Notes under the pieces: model-generated
The model's database searches: none
What the model was told of the DNA's origin: nothing
The model's input: the letters and a program-made list of their open reading frames with translations, nothing else
NCBI GenBank assembly: GCA_049426725.1
Contig: JBMSYN010000007.1
Location: 54,989-118,988 of the forward strand
DNA: 64,000 bases
Direction: 5' to 3'
Origin: UBA961 sp049426725
GTDB lineage: Bacteria > Bacteroidota > Ignavibacteria > Kapaibacteriales > UBA961
Shown here: piece after piece, positions 17,129 through 25,929 of the stretch
Layout of the letters: each line of letters begins with the position of its first letter
How positions within the stretch are numbered: position 1 is the first letter of the stretch
Made by a program: the position numbers and the translations under genes

Positions 17129-19030
17129 TTATTTGCCTTCATTCTTATCGTCAACGATGGTATAATCTGCTTCTTCCACATTGCCTGCATCACCTGCTGC
17201 ATCTTGTGGACCTTCGCTTTGGTCTCCTGCACCGGCTTGCTCATACATCTTTGTGGATGTTTCACTCCACAATTGATTGAGGGCATCCATCGCGGGGCGA
17301 ATATCGGAAGGATTGTTTTTTATCGCATCGGCTAGACGTTCTTTTGCAGATTCAATATTTGATTTTGCATCTGCGGGAATCTTATCGCCAAGATCTGCCA
17401 ATTGTTTGTCTGTTGAATACACAAGATTATCTGCCTGATTGCGCAATTCGATTTCTTCTTTGCGCTTTTTATCTTCAGTCGCATGCTCTTGCGCTTCGCG
17501 CTTCATCTTCTCGATTTCATCTTTTTCCAATCCGCTTGATGAAGTGATGCGAATATTCTGTTCTTTGTTTGTTGCTTTATCTTTTGCAGAAACATGCAGA
17601 ATACCATTTGCATCAATGTCAAATGTCACTTCAACTTGTGGAACACCACGAGGTGCCGGAGGAATTCCGTCAAGATGGAAACGACCAAGCGAACGATTGT
17701 CACGTGCCATCGGACGCTCACCTTGAAGAATGTGAATCTCCACGGATGTTTGGCTATCGGTTGCAGTGGAATATGTTTCTGATTTCTTTGTAGGAATTGT
17801 TGTATTCGCAGGTATCATCGGTGTCAATACACCACCCATTGTTTCAATTCCAAGTGTGAGCGGTGTTACATCGAGCAACAATACATCTGTCACATCACCC
17901 GCGAGAACACCACCTTGAATTGCTGCGCCAATCGCAACAACTTCGTCGGGGTTCACTCCTTTGGATGGCTCTTTTCCAAAGAATGATTTTACAAGTTCTT
18001 GAATCTTTGGAATGCGTGTTGAACCACCAACCAAAATTACTTCATCAATTTGTGAAGGTGTGATTTTTGCATCTTTGATTGCTTGTTCGCATGGACGTAA
18101 TGTTGCATCAAACAAATCAGAACACAATGATTCAAATTTTGCGCGTGTGATTGTGAGATTTAAATGCTTCGCACCATCAGCTGTTGCAGTGATGAATGGA
18201 AGATTGATTTCTGTTTGCAACATCTGTGACAATTCAATCTTTGCTTTTTCTGCTGCTTCGCGCAAGCGTTGCAAAGCCATTGGATCATTGCGCAAATCGA
18301 TGTTTTCTTGCTTCTTGAATTCATCAGCAAGGAAATCGATGATACGCAAATCAAAGTTGTCACCACCAAGATGTGTATCACCATTTGTTGATTTCACTTG
18401 GAATACACCATCACCCAATTCGAGCACTGAAATATCGAATGTACCACCACCCAAGTCATACACAGCAACAGTGATGTTTTTGTCTTTTTTGTCCAAACCA
18501 AATGCAAGCGCAGCCGCAGTTGGTTCATTGATGATACGCTTTACATTCAATCCGGCAATTTCGCCTGCATCTTTTGTTGCTTGTCTTTGTGCATCATTGA
18601 AATATGCAGGAACCGTAATAACAGCATCTGTTACTTTTTGTCCAAGATAATCTTCCGCTGTTTGCTTCATTTTTTGAAGAATCATTGCGGAAACTTCCGG
18701 CGGTGAATATAATCGACCATCAATGTCAACTTGTGCCGTATTATTATCACCTGCTTTTACTGTATAGGGAACGAGTTTTGTTTCTTCGCCAACTTCATCC
18801 ATTCTGCGACCCATGAATCTCTTCACAGAATACACTGTGTTTTTTGGATTGGTGACTGCCTGTCTTTTTGCTTGTTGACCAACCAGACGCTCACCACTTT
18901 TTGTAAAACCCACAACGGATGGTGTTGTGCGTGTGCCTTCACTGTTTGCAATGACAACGGGTTGTCCGTTTTCCATCACCGACACACAAGAGTTGGTGGT
19001 TCCCAAGTCGATTCCGATAGTTTTACCCAT
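17129..19030 (-). CDS. dnaK: Molecular chaperone DnaK (Hsp70)
   Basis: 633 residues, the standard length. ATP-dependent folding chaperone in the cytoplasm. It begins GKTIGIDLGTTNSCVSVMEN; the nucleotide-binding domain shows YDLGGGTFDIS and VGGSTRIPK, and the substrate domain and helical lid follow, with a C-terminal acidic tail containing EEADYTIVDD. A good Shine-Dalgarno (GAGGT) precedes the ATG. It follows hsp20 by 59 bases and ends at a strong terminator, giving an hsp20-dnaK unit; grpE and dnaJ are not in the window. Confidence 0.98.
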   Translation of the reverse strand: MGKTIGIDLGTTNSCVSVMENGQPVVIANSEGTRTTPSVVGFTKSGERLVGQQAKRQAVTNPKNTVYSVKRFMGRRMDEVGEETKLVPYTVKAGDNNTAQVDIDGRLYSPPEVSAMILQKMKQTAEDYLGQKVTDAVITVPAYFNDAQRQATKDAGEIAGLNVKRIINEPTAAALAFGLDKKDKNITVAVYDLGGGTFDISVLELGDGVFQVKSTNGDTHLGGDNFDLRIIDFLADEFKKQENIDLRNDPMALQRLREAAEKAKIELSQMLQTEINLPFITATADGAKHLNLTITRAKFESLCSDLFDATLRPCEQAIKDAKITPSQIDEVILVGGSTRIPKIQELVKSFFGKEPSKGVNPDEVVAIGAAIQGGVLAGDVTDVLLLDVTPLTLGIETMGGVLTPMIPANTTIPTKKSETYSTATDSQTSVEIHILQGERPMARDNRSLGRFHLDGIPPAPRGVPQVEVTFDIDANGILHVSAKDKATNKEQNIRITSSSGLEKDEIEKMKREAQEHATEDKKRKEEIELRNQADNLVYSTDKQLADLGDKIPADAKSNIESAKERLADAIKNNPSDIRPAMDALNQLWSETSTKMYEQAGAGDQSEGPQDAAGDAGNVEEADYTIVDDKNEGK

Positions 19031-19089
19031 CTTGAATTACCTCTAATATTAACTATGAATAAAAATGTTGTTCCGGTTGGAATTTCTCA

Positions 19090-19527
19090 TCAAGCAATCG
19101 GCACTTCTATACTCTTTGGTTGTTCTTGCTCAATCTTCGGCAAAGTGACTGACAATACACCATTATTGAATTCAGCTTGAATTCCATGTATGTCAATCAA
19201 ATCTGTCAATTTGAATGAGCGTGAAAATGATCCAAAATGACGCTCAGTGCGAATGAATGCTTGCTCTTCTATTGTTTCTGTTTGCTTTTTCTCACCGCTT
19301 ATGTTCAATACGCGATCTTCATTGATTGAAATCTTCACATCTTCTTTCTTCACTCCGGGAATCTCTACAAGAAGTGTGATATGTTTTTCCTCGTGCGCGA
19401 TGTCAACCTTGGGTTTGAATTCTGCAATCTCTGAATGAACATCACGATGAATGTCATTCATGCTATCGAACATGCGACGCGTAACGGTATCCAATCCACG
19501 GAATGGTTCGAATGTGAGCATAGTCAT
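19090..19527 (-). CDS. Small heat shock protein, Hsp20/alpha-crystallin family
   Basis: 145 residues. ATP-independent holdase. The central alpha-crystallin domain runs from PKVDIAHEEKHITLLVEIPG to about residue 130, including GVLSVTLPK, and a C-terminal IEV(P)I resembles the I/V-x-I/V anchoring motif. AGGA lies 8 bases before the first ATG, favouring it over the ATG two codons in. It probably leads an operon with dnaK. No CIRCE element is visible upstream. Confidence 0.93.
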   Translation of the reverse strand: MTMLTFEPFRGLDTVTRRMFDSMNDIHRDVHSEIAEFKPKVDIAHEEKHITLLVEIPGVKKEDVKISINEDRVLNISGEKKQTETIEEQAFIRTERHFGSFSRSFKLTDLIDIHGIQAEFNNGVLSVTLPKIEQEQPKSIEVPIA

Positions 19528-19602
19528 AATCTTTTCCTTTCTGTTTTCTGATAAATGTTTGTATAATCCCTCTCGGGAAAGAACCTGCGCATGGTCGAAA
19601 AC

Positions 19603-19616
19603 ATTTCATACGAAAT
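19603..19616. promoter_or_regulatory. Short palindrome upstream of hsp20
   Basis: ATTTC-ATAC-GAAAT is a perfect inverted repeat about 75-90 bases upstream of the hsp20 start, in the 280-bp divergent gap to ispF. It is unlike CIRCE (TTAGCACTC-N9-GAGTGCTAA). It could be an operator for a stress regulator or a chance AT-rich palindrome. Confidence 0.25.
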
Positions 19617-19807
19617 ATGTGCCAAATGTCTTTTTTGGCGTTTTTGAGTATAAATCGCTGTAATTTTGTCAAAAAACCAGTCAGATTTACAAATCAAATT
19701 GTCATTGTGTCATTTTACATGTCATTTTGTCAGCGTTGAGCATTCTATTGACGCAGCATGCTGTGGTTTCATTTTTCTAAATTGCAGTTTCATTAAAGGA
19801 ATGACAT

Positions 19808-20287
19808 ATGATTGGCATTGGATATGATGTTCATCGATTAGCTGAGGGGGAAACCCTTGTCCTTGGCGGTGTGACCATTGATTCACCTTTGGGATCTGTT
19901 GCACATAGTGATGGGGATGTTGTCTTACATGCATTATGTGATGCTTTGCTTGGTGCTGCCGGACTTGGAGATATCGGAGAGCATTTTCCGGATACTGATC
20001 CACGATGGAAGAATGCACCGAGTAGATTGTTTGTGGAGCATGCAATTGTATTGCTGGCACAGCATGGGTATTCACCTGTGAACATTGATATCACTCTTAT
20101 TTTGGAAGCTCCGAAAATCAAACCATATAAAGATGTGATGCGCAAAGAGATTGCTGTCATGACAGGACTTCCCTTTGAACGGGTTTCAGTGAAAGCGACA
20201 ACCAATGAGATGATTGGTTTTGCCGGACGCAAAGAAGGAGTTGCAGCATTGTGTGCATGCATGATCAAACAAGGAGAACATGCATGA
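19808..20287 (+). CDS. ispF: 2-C-methyl-D-erythritol 2,4-cyclodiphosphate synthase
   Basis: 159 residues. Trimeric Zn enzyme of the MEP pathway, cyclising CDP-ME-2-phosphate to MEcPP. It has the metal-site start GIGYDVHRL (Asp8/His10), SDGDVVLHALCDALLGA, GDIGEHFPDTD and a C-terminal block with TTNEMIGFAGRKEG. A clear AAAGGA Shine-Dalgarno sits before the ATG. The stop overlaps the next start as ATGA, so the dehydrogenase is translationally coupled. It would supply IPP/DMAPP, including for the carotenoid implied by crtI. Confidence 0.97.
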   Translation: MIGIGYDVHRLAEGETLVLGGVTIDSPLGSVAHSDGDVVLHALCDALLGAAGLGDIGEHFPDTDPRWKNAPSRLFVEHAIVLLAQHGYSPVNIDITLILEAPKIKPYKDVMRKEIAVMTGLPFERVSVKATTNEMIGFAGRKEGVAALCACMIKQGEHA

Positions 20288-21252
20288 AGATTTGCGTGAT
20301 TGGTGTTGGACATCTTGGGATGATTCATGCTCGACTTTTGAAACAAAGAGATGATATAGAATTGAGCATCTATGATCCAAATGCAGAGCGTGCGGAATTT
20401 GTTTCGAATGAATTACAAGTGCCTATACATTCTACCATTGATTCTGCGATAGCAGAAAATGATGCGGTAATCATAGCAGCATCAACCACGGCACATTTTA
20501 CAATCGCAAAAAAAGCGATTGAATCTGGTAAGCATTGTTTTATAGAAAAACCGATCACTTCGACATATCATGAAGCATTGGAATTGATCAACCTTGCAGA
20601 TCATCACAAAGTAATTGTTCAGGTTGGACATGTGGAGCGATTCAATCCTGCTCTTTTGGCCTTGCAATCCTATTCTATCGAACCTTTGTTTATTGAAGCG
20701 CATCGTTTGGCGCAATTCAAACCTCGTGCAACCGATGTAAGCGTGATTCATGATTTGATGATACATGACATTGACATAGTTCTATGGATGGTGAAATCTC
20801 CCGTCAAGCATGTGGATGCGAATGCTGTGAACGTTATAACCGAAACAGCGGACATTGCAAATGCGCGAATCACATTTGAAAATGGTTGTGTTGCAAATAT
20901 CACAGCATCTCGCATTTCTGCACAACCGATGCGTAAAATGCGTGTCTTTCAAAAAAGTGGTTATATGTCAATAGACTTTGCAAAGCCCTCGGTTGATGTG
21001 TATCGAATGATGGATTCTCAGTCCGTACATGATTCAGCGATTCCCGCGATGATGCTCGGTGAAATCAATGCAGGAAATGCAAGCAAGGCAATAGTGTTTG
21101 AGCAACCTCCAATTCCGACCATCAATGCCATTGCCGAAGAGCACTCAGCATTCATTCGATCTATTCAGCATGGTGATCCAATTGCCGTCACTGTGCATGA
21201 TGCAGCAGAAGCTTTAAGGATTGCGGAACTGATTGCAAATGTCAGTCATTGA
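20284..21252 (+). CDS. Gfo/Idh/MocA-family NAD(P)-dependent oxidoreductase
   Basis: 322 residues, taking the ATG at 20284 that overlaps the ispF stop; the frame is open 11 codons further upstream. The N-terminal Rossmann fold shows GVGHLGMIHARLL, then the EKPIT motif near residue 100 with the catalytic-type lysine. VGHVERFNPAL follows and FKPRATDVSVIHDLMIHDID lies in the C-terminal domain. Those two blocks recall GnnA-like UDP-GlcNAc 3-dehydrogenases of lipid A biosynthesis, but other sugar dehydrogenases share them, so the substrate is left open. Translation is coupled to ispF. Confidence 0.82.
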   Translation: MKICVIGVGHLGMIHARLLKQRDDIELSIYDPNAERAEFVSNELQVPIHSTIDSAIAENDAVIIAASTTAHFTIAKKAIESGKHCFIEKPITSTYHEALELINLADHHKVIVQVGHVERFNPALLALQSYSIEPLFIEAHRLAQFKPRATDVSVIHDLMIHDIDIVLWMVKSPVKHVDANAVNVITETADIANARITFENGCVANITASRISAQPMRKMRVFQKSGYMSIDFAKPSVDVYRMMDSQSVHDSAIPAMMLGEINAGNASKAIVFEQPPIPTINAIAEEHSAFIRSIQHGDPIAVTVHDAAEALRIAELIANVSH

Positions 21253-21339
21253 TCAAGCAACATACAATGTAGTGTGGCATGCACTTTTTGAGCATCATCA
21301 ATTGCATTGTTCAAAGCACTTTTCAAAGGGAATATCATC

Positions 21340-22134
21340 ATGAAACTCGCCATTGTTCAAACTTTTCCGATGTATGGAGATACAATCGCAAATTTCAGAT
21401 CAATCATGCAGAGCATACAATCCATCAATGCCGATATGATTGTATACCCGGAGCTTTCAACAAGTGGATATTTCTTTACGGATACATCTGAAATCATGCC
21501 TCATGCTTTGACATGGAATGAATCTTCCGAATTACACAGCATTCAAGAAAAAGCCACGCAAAAAGATACAATCATCGTGCTTGGTTTTCCTGAAAGGGTT
21601 GGTGAAGCAATCTACAATTCAGCTGGTATATTCATGCCCAATCCGAAAGACTCAAGGGTCTATCGAAAAACGCATTTGTTTTATAAAGAGCATTTGATAT
21701 TCGAAGAAGGGAATACAGGATTCTTTTGTGTACATGATTCCAAGCATGACTGCAATATTGGTATCATGATTTGTTATGATTGGAGATTTCCTGAAGCGGC
21801 AAGGACACTTGCATTGCAAGGTGCTGATTTGATAGTGTGTCCTTCAAATTTGGTTACTACTCTTTCCGGAAAAGTATTTCCAGCAAGAGCAATCGAAAAC
21901 AAAGTCTATGTCGCAGTCGCAAATCGCGTAGGAGAAGAAACCCTTGGTGATGAAACATTATTGTTCCGTGGAGAATCTGCAATCTATGATTACTCGGGTG
22001 AACGAATAGTGCAAGCTTCCTTTGGCAATGAAGAAATCATCTATGCTGAGATTGATCCATCATCAACTCGAAATAAGGCATTCAATTCTGTGAATGATAT
22101 CTTCAAAGATAGAAGACCCGATATGTATGGGTGA
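21340..22134 (+). CDS. Nitrilase-superfamily carbon-nitrogen hydrolase (omega-amidase-like)
   Basis: 264 residues from the ATG at 21340 with an AAGGG Shine-Dalgarno; an in-frame start at 21307 is less likely. The Glu-Lys-Cys catalytic triad is visible as E38 (YPELSTSGY), K110 (YRKTH) and C145 (ICYDWRFPE). Cytoplasmic amidase that hydrolyses small amides; the length and absence of extra domains suit an omega-amidase/Nit-like or N-carbamoyl hydrolase. It is 87 bases after the dehydrogenase and probably co-transcribed. Substrate not predictable. Confidence 0.88.
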   Translation: MKLAIVQTFPMYGDTIANFRSIMQSIQSINADMIVYPELSTSGYFFTDTSEIMPHALTWNESSELHSIQEKATQKDTIIVLGFPERVGEAIYNSAGIFMPNPKDSRVYRKTHLFYKEHLIFEEGNTGFFCVHDSKHDCNIGIMICYDWRFPEAARTLALQGADLIVCPSNLVTTLSGKVFPARAIENKVYVAVANRVGEETLGDETLLFRGESAIYDYSGERIVQASFGNEEIIYAEIDPSSTRNKAFNSVNDIFKDRRPDMYG

Positions 22135-22216
22135 TAATGTTCCTACCCTTATTGCTCAGATGGAGCTGATGTCATTATGCCTCTTCATGGCATGCTAGTG
22201 ATGAGAAAATACAATC

Positions 22217-22248
22217 AACAATGCCCCACATTTCTGTGAGGCATTGTT
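22217..22248. terminator. Hairpin between convergent nitrilase and ompA-like genes
   Basis: AACAATGCC (22217-22225) pairs with GGCATTGTT (22240-22248), extended by CAC/GTG after one mismatch around a 6-base loop. It lies between convergent genes and could end transcripts from both sides, although neither strand has a clean U-tract. Confidence 0.45.
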
Positions 22249-22298
22249 CAATAGCGTAATGATTCAATTGATGATAAATGTGATTGCGTAAGTTTCCA

Positions 22299-24806
22299 TC
22301 AACGTATCTTTAACTCAACCCTTCTATTTGCGGCACGATTTGCATCTGAGTTGTTTTGAACTTTAGGCTTTGATTCACCATATCCTACATAAGTCAATCT
22401 TTCTTTTGATACTGAAAGCTTTATGAGGAATGAATACACTTCAAAAGCTCTTTTTTCTGAGAGGATTCTATTTGATTCATCGGAACCTATATCATCAGTA
22501 TGACCCCCAATTTCAATTTTAATATCAGGATTTTCCTGCATTACCTTAACAATACGATTCAATTCCAAGAAGGATTCCTTTTTGAGGACGAAACTTCCCA
22601 CTTGAAAAAAGAGATTGTTCAAACTTATTGACTGACCTGTCTCGACGGGTACAACAACAAGTGACTGTTCCATCTCAATATATTCTTTTAAATCCACCAA
22701 ATCTATATACTGACTTTCAGCAATCACCACATTTTGTGTTATTGAAGTTTGATTAATTGTATTGCTTTGTTTTGATGATATAGCAATCTTGGATGTATTG
22801 TTTGTAATATTCGTTGTATTTGTAATACTTGTACTATTCGTATTTGTAGTTGAATTGACATTTGATGAGCTTGTTGAATTCTGTAAATCAGCATTTTTCT
22901 GATCTTTCAAAGCACCATCTGTATTGCCATTTTCCGATTCTTTTTTGTTTGCACCATTTGTTATTCCTGCATCTACAGTATTTGAATTTCTTGAATCTTC
23001 TTGATTCGGAAATGTCAGTGATTTTGTGGTCAATAGCGCTTCTGTTTTCACAGGTGTTATTGGAGCAGGAATGATTGCATATCGTTTTCCGCCAACGAGA
23101 ATAATCTGATACTCTCCGGTCAGTGGATTTGTCTCCACAGAGCCAAGTTCCACACCTGTTTCCAGATCTTCATAGATAACTTTTGCCGCAATTGGTGAAT
23201 TATCTTTTTTGTTTCTTACGCTACCCTTTATCACCGCTACCGGTTTCGGCCTCATTTCAATGGGCAAACCAATCCGGAAAATATCTTCTGCGCCAAATCC
23301 ATCTCTATCTGATGAGAAATAAATAAAATCCCCTTTTGCCGGGATCACATAAAAATCATCATCTCCAAAAGAATTTATTGTTGACCCTAAATTTAGAGGC
23401 TTGGTCCAATTTGTCCAGGTGCTATCCAATCTTCGTGACATGAACATGTCTTGACTACCATATCCGCCATGTCCTGAACTTGAGAAATATATTGTTTCAC
23501 CATCGGCGGCAATGTAAACGCTTCCTTCTTCTTCATCAGTATTGATGATTGGTCCAAGATTTCTTGGCTCAAGCCAATTACCCATTGAGTCTTTTAAAAT
23601 CACATAAATATCATTTCCACCTGATTTCCAAAACAAGAACCTGCTGCCATAAGAATCATTCCTTTTGATTGACATAAGCAAATACTTACCATCAATACTC
23701 AAACTACCATTATGATAATTACTTTTTGGTTTAAGATTCGGAATTTGCTGTGTGACAGGATCTCCCCAGCCTTGCTGTTCCCATGTCGTGATTGAAGGGT
23801 TATGACCACCCTCATCATAATTGTTGTGTAAGAATAATTGTTTACCATCTTGTGAAACACTATACACTCCATTATGTTCATAGTTGTTCAATGGTGGTTT
23901 AATGTTTTCGGCAGGACTCCATTCACCATATTTGTCAAGTTTAGAAACATAAATATCTTCACCACCATAGCTTTCCGGATTATTTTTTCTAGTAAAATAC
24001 ATCGTAGTACCATCCGGACTAATGACCGGTCCAAAATCAGGATATTCTGTATTGATGTTTGATCCAAGATTTTCTGCTGTCTTTGATGTAATCTCATTAT
24101 ACTTCGTAATGATTGATGGAGCATATTTTGTTGATCGAAACATGTTTATAAATCTTCTGTAGTCAGTGCTATTCTCCAATTGTTGCACACATTTTCCTGC
24201 CAATTCTTCTCTGCAATCAATGCATGCACTTGCCACTTCTATACATTCATCAAGTGTTTTTGAATTATCAATCAAGATACGTTTGAATGCTGCAGCCTTT
24301 TGAGATGTTGGTGCATATTCTAATATCATAATCATGTCTGAACGCGTAAGTGTCTGCTCTTTTGATGCAATAAAGCGATCTATCTTTTGGCTATTTGGAA
24401 ACAAGGAAAGAAACCAAGGAATATCATTCAGCGATGTAACATATTCGATACCAATATCTTCCAATGATGCCTTATTTATATATGTTGGATTGGAATTCAT
24501 CAGGCGAATGAATATCTCTTTATTCACACACAATTCTCTAACTTTTTTTTCAATCTGGTTTTTATCACCTTTTGCTAGAATTGAAGAATTGCCTGCTGCA
24601 TACCCAAGCCACTCATCAATACTCTGTGAATTCATGAATGTCTTGATAGTTACTTTTCCTGTTGAATCCGGACTTATTGGAATATATAATTCAGATATCA
24701 TACCATGGATTGGAATTTCTTTTTCTTCATGGTTTGAATTCACCGAGGCAAAGATTTCACAAGTTAAAAGGAGTGCATACCCCAACAAGAATAAGAGCAG
24801 TCTCAT
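22299..24806 (-). CDS. PorE-like protein: beta-propeller (PD40), CRD and OmpA domain
   Basis: 835 residues from the ATG at 24806; the longer frame starts with TTG. Signal peptide (about 1-21), a helical, possibly TPR-like region (about 50-240), then WD40-like PD40 blades (about 250-515; e.g. GPVISPDGTTMYFT, GSVYIAADGETIYFSS, GDFIYFSSDRDGFG). A carboxypeptidase-regulatory-like domain (about 525-585), a low-complexity Asn/Ser/Thr linker (about 610-695) and a C-terminal OmpA peptidoglycan-binding domain with GGHTDDIGSDESNRILSEKRA follow. This TPR/propeller/CRD/OmpA order is that of PorE, the T9SS periplasmic scaffold of Porphyromonas, though many FCB paralogues share it. It probably anchors an envelope complex to peptidoglycan. 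Confidence 0.8.
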   Translation of the reverse strand: MRLLLFLLGYALLLTCEIFASVNSNHEEKEIPIHGMISELYIPISPDSTGKVTIKTFMNSQSIDEWLGYAAGNSSILAKGDKNQIEKKVRELCVNKEIFIRLMNSNPTYINKASLEDIGIEYVTSLNDIPWFLSLFPNSQKIDRFIASKEQTLTRSDMIMILEYAPTSQKAAAFKRILIDNSKTLDECIEVASACIDCREELAGKCVQQLENSTDYRRFINMFRSTKYAPSIITKYNEITSKTAENLGSNINTEYPDFGPVISPDGTTMYFTRKNNPESYGGEDIYVSKLDKYGEWSPAENIKPPLNNYEHNGVYSVSQDGKQLFLHNNYDEGGHNPSITTWEQQGWGDPVTQQIPNLKPKSNYHNGSLSIDGKYLLMSIKRNDSYGSRFLFWKSGGNDIYVILKDSMGNWLEPRNLGPIINTDEEEGSVYIAADGETIYFSSSGHGGYGSQDMFMSRRLDSTWTNWTKPLNLGSTINSFGDDDFYVIPAKGDFIYFSSDRDGFGAEDIFRIGLPIEMRPKPVAVIKGSVRNKKDNSPIAAKVIYEDLETGVELGSVETNPLTGEYQIILVGGKRYAIIPAPITPVKTEALLTTKSLTFPNQEDSRNSNTVDAGITNGANKKESENGNTDGALKDQKNADLQNSTSSSNVNSTTNTNSTSITNTTNITNNTSKIAISSKQSNTINQTSITQNVVIAESQYIDLVDLKEYIEMEQSLVVVPVETGQSISLNNLFFQVGSFVLKKESFLELNRIVKVMQENPDIKIEIGGHTDDIGSDESNRILSEKRAFEVYSFLIKLSVSKERLTYVGYGESKPKVQNNSDANRAANRRVELKIR
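22795..22858 (-). repeat. Degenerate short repeats coding an Asn/Thr/Ser linker
   Basis: Imperfect repeats of units like GTATTTGTAATA and GTATTCGT follow one another here, encoding alternating N-T-N-S-T tracts of the linker in the PorE-like protein. The units are not identical, so it is not a simple phase-variable homopolymer, but such tracts can change length by slippage. Confidence 0.5.
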
Positions 24807-25122
24807 GATTTTACCCAATATGTACTATAAAAAATATCTACCAATATTTTATTGATTGACTACATTCCATCCATTAAATCAGATATAAATGACTCTTAGG
24901 AGAATCCCTTTTCATTTACCTATAATGTATGATTACCCATTCAACCCAAATCATACTTCAATTTACTTAGTAATACTTAAAAGTTTACTACTCATTATCT
25001 ACTCAATTATAGATGAAAGTCCTTATTAGATGTTCAGTTTCACGTATACAATACAACTCGATTCTTGAAATACAGAATGTGTATTGCTGTATCAACTTTT
25101 CTACTTTATGAGCTGTATGATA
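24807..25122. other. AT-rich intergenic region without a gene
   Basis: 316 bases between the 3' end of the glycosyltransferase operon and the 5' end of the PorE-like gene. No ORF with coding character was seen. It should hold the promoter of the PorE-like gene but no box was identified with confidence. A weak inverted repeat (ATACAG at 25070-25075, CTGTAT at 25087-25092) may form a hairpin downstream of the glycosyltransferase gene. Confidence 0.5.
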
Positions 25123-25929
25123 TTATCCCGAAATGGTTGTTATTTTGTCTTTCATTGATGTTACAACAGCTTCCCAATCCACGAGGGGTGACATCGTATC
25201 GCGATGCATGTGTGTCGCAAGACTTGGCATGGGGGAGAGAGCCAATACTTTATTGAAGAAGGTAAATCTGCCATACAGTTTTTTACTCAGCATTCTATCA
25301 TTTGCACCTTTTGCGCAGCGAAGCAATAGATTCTTATGTTTCTTAAATGTTGAGCCTTTCATTAAAAAGGTGAATGTTGTGTCCGTGATTTGTCTCCAAT
25401 GGCAATCATCACTATGAAACACCAATGAAAAACGCCGATACTTACCGCTATATCGATCGGGATAATCCGTTGGATGAATCACGATATCCTTCATTTTCAG
25501 ATTGATGAATGAACTCCATGTATATAATCTTTTTGCAAAATCCATGGTTTGATGAGGATTCTTCAAAAAGTTATGGATATATCTCATCGCATGTTGAACA
25601 TGTACATAATCATCTTCGCAAAAGTAGATCCAATCATCATCTGAGAATTGAGTTGCAAGATTGAATGTTTGCCGAATCGACTCATCATTTCCATACTCAC
25701 CCTGAATGAGCACACAATTTCGGGAAGCAAAGAATCCTTGCAAATCCGTGCTTAATTTATCGCCAATCACATGTATGGTATGAGGTATTCCTTGGAGTGA
25801 ATCATATAAACTCTGAAAACTCAATTTCACCAACGTTGTTTTGTCGAGATTGAATGGTCTTGGATTTGCATTCACTGCATTAACCACATCGCAAGCTCGA
25901 AAAATCACATGTATGATTGGTTCTTTCAT
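25123..25929 (-). CDS. Putative GT-A-type glycosyltransferase
   Basis: 268 residues. The N-terminal half has a Rossmann-like nucleotide-binding pattern, the loop NDESIRQTF and the acidic motif YFCEDDYVH, a plausible metal-binding DXD equivalent. I do not recognise a precise CAZy family. It overlaps the preceding GT-B-like gene by 4 bases (ATGA), so the two are translated together and probably act on the same glycan. No membrane segment is visible; it is likely cytoplasmic or membrane-associated. Confidence 0.6.
   Translation of the reverse strand: MKEPIIHVIFRACDVVNAVNANPRPFNLDKTTLVKLSFQSLYDSLQGIPHTIHVIGDKLSTDLQGFFASRNCVLIQGEYGNDESIRQTFNLATQFSDDDWIYFCEDDYVHVQHAMRYIHNFLKNPHQTMDFAKRLYTWSSFINLKMKDIVIHPTDYPDRYSGKYRRFSLVFHSDDCHWRQITDTTFTFLMKGSTFKKHKNLLLRCAKGANDRMLSKKLYGRFTFFNKVLALSPMPSLATHMHRDTMSPLVDWEAVVTSMKDKITTISG

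Noticed and set aside
18012..18650. 212-codon open frame antisense to dnaK
   Set aside because: It lies wholly inside a conserved dnaK gene and translates to a Ser/Cys-rich sequence with no family resemblance, as expected for a shadow frame.
19634..19668. Bacteroidota-type promoter TAATTTTG (19661-19668) upstream of ispF
   Set aside because: The -7-like box is perfect but TTTG candidates sit 14 and 23 bases upstream rather than about 19, and the lineage's promoter consensus is uncertain.
19831..20346. 171-codon open frame antisense to ispF
   Set aside because: The sense strand is an obvious IspF; the antisense product has no recognisable motif.
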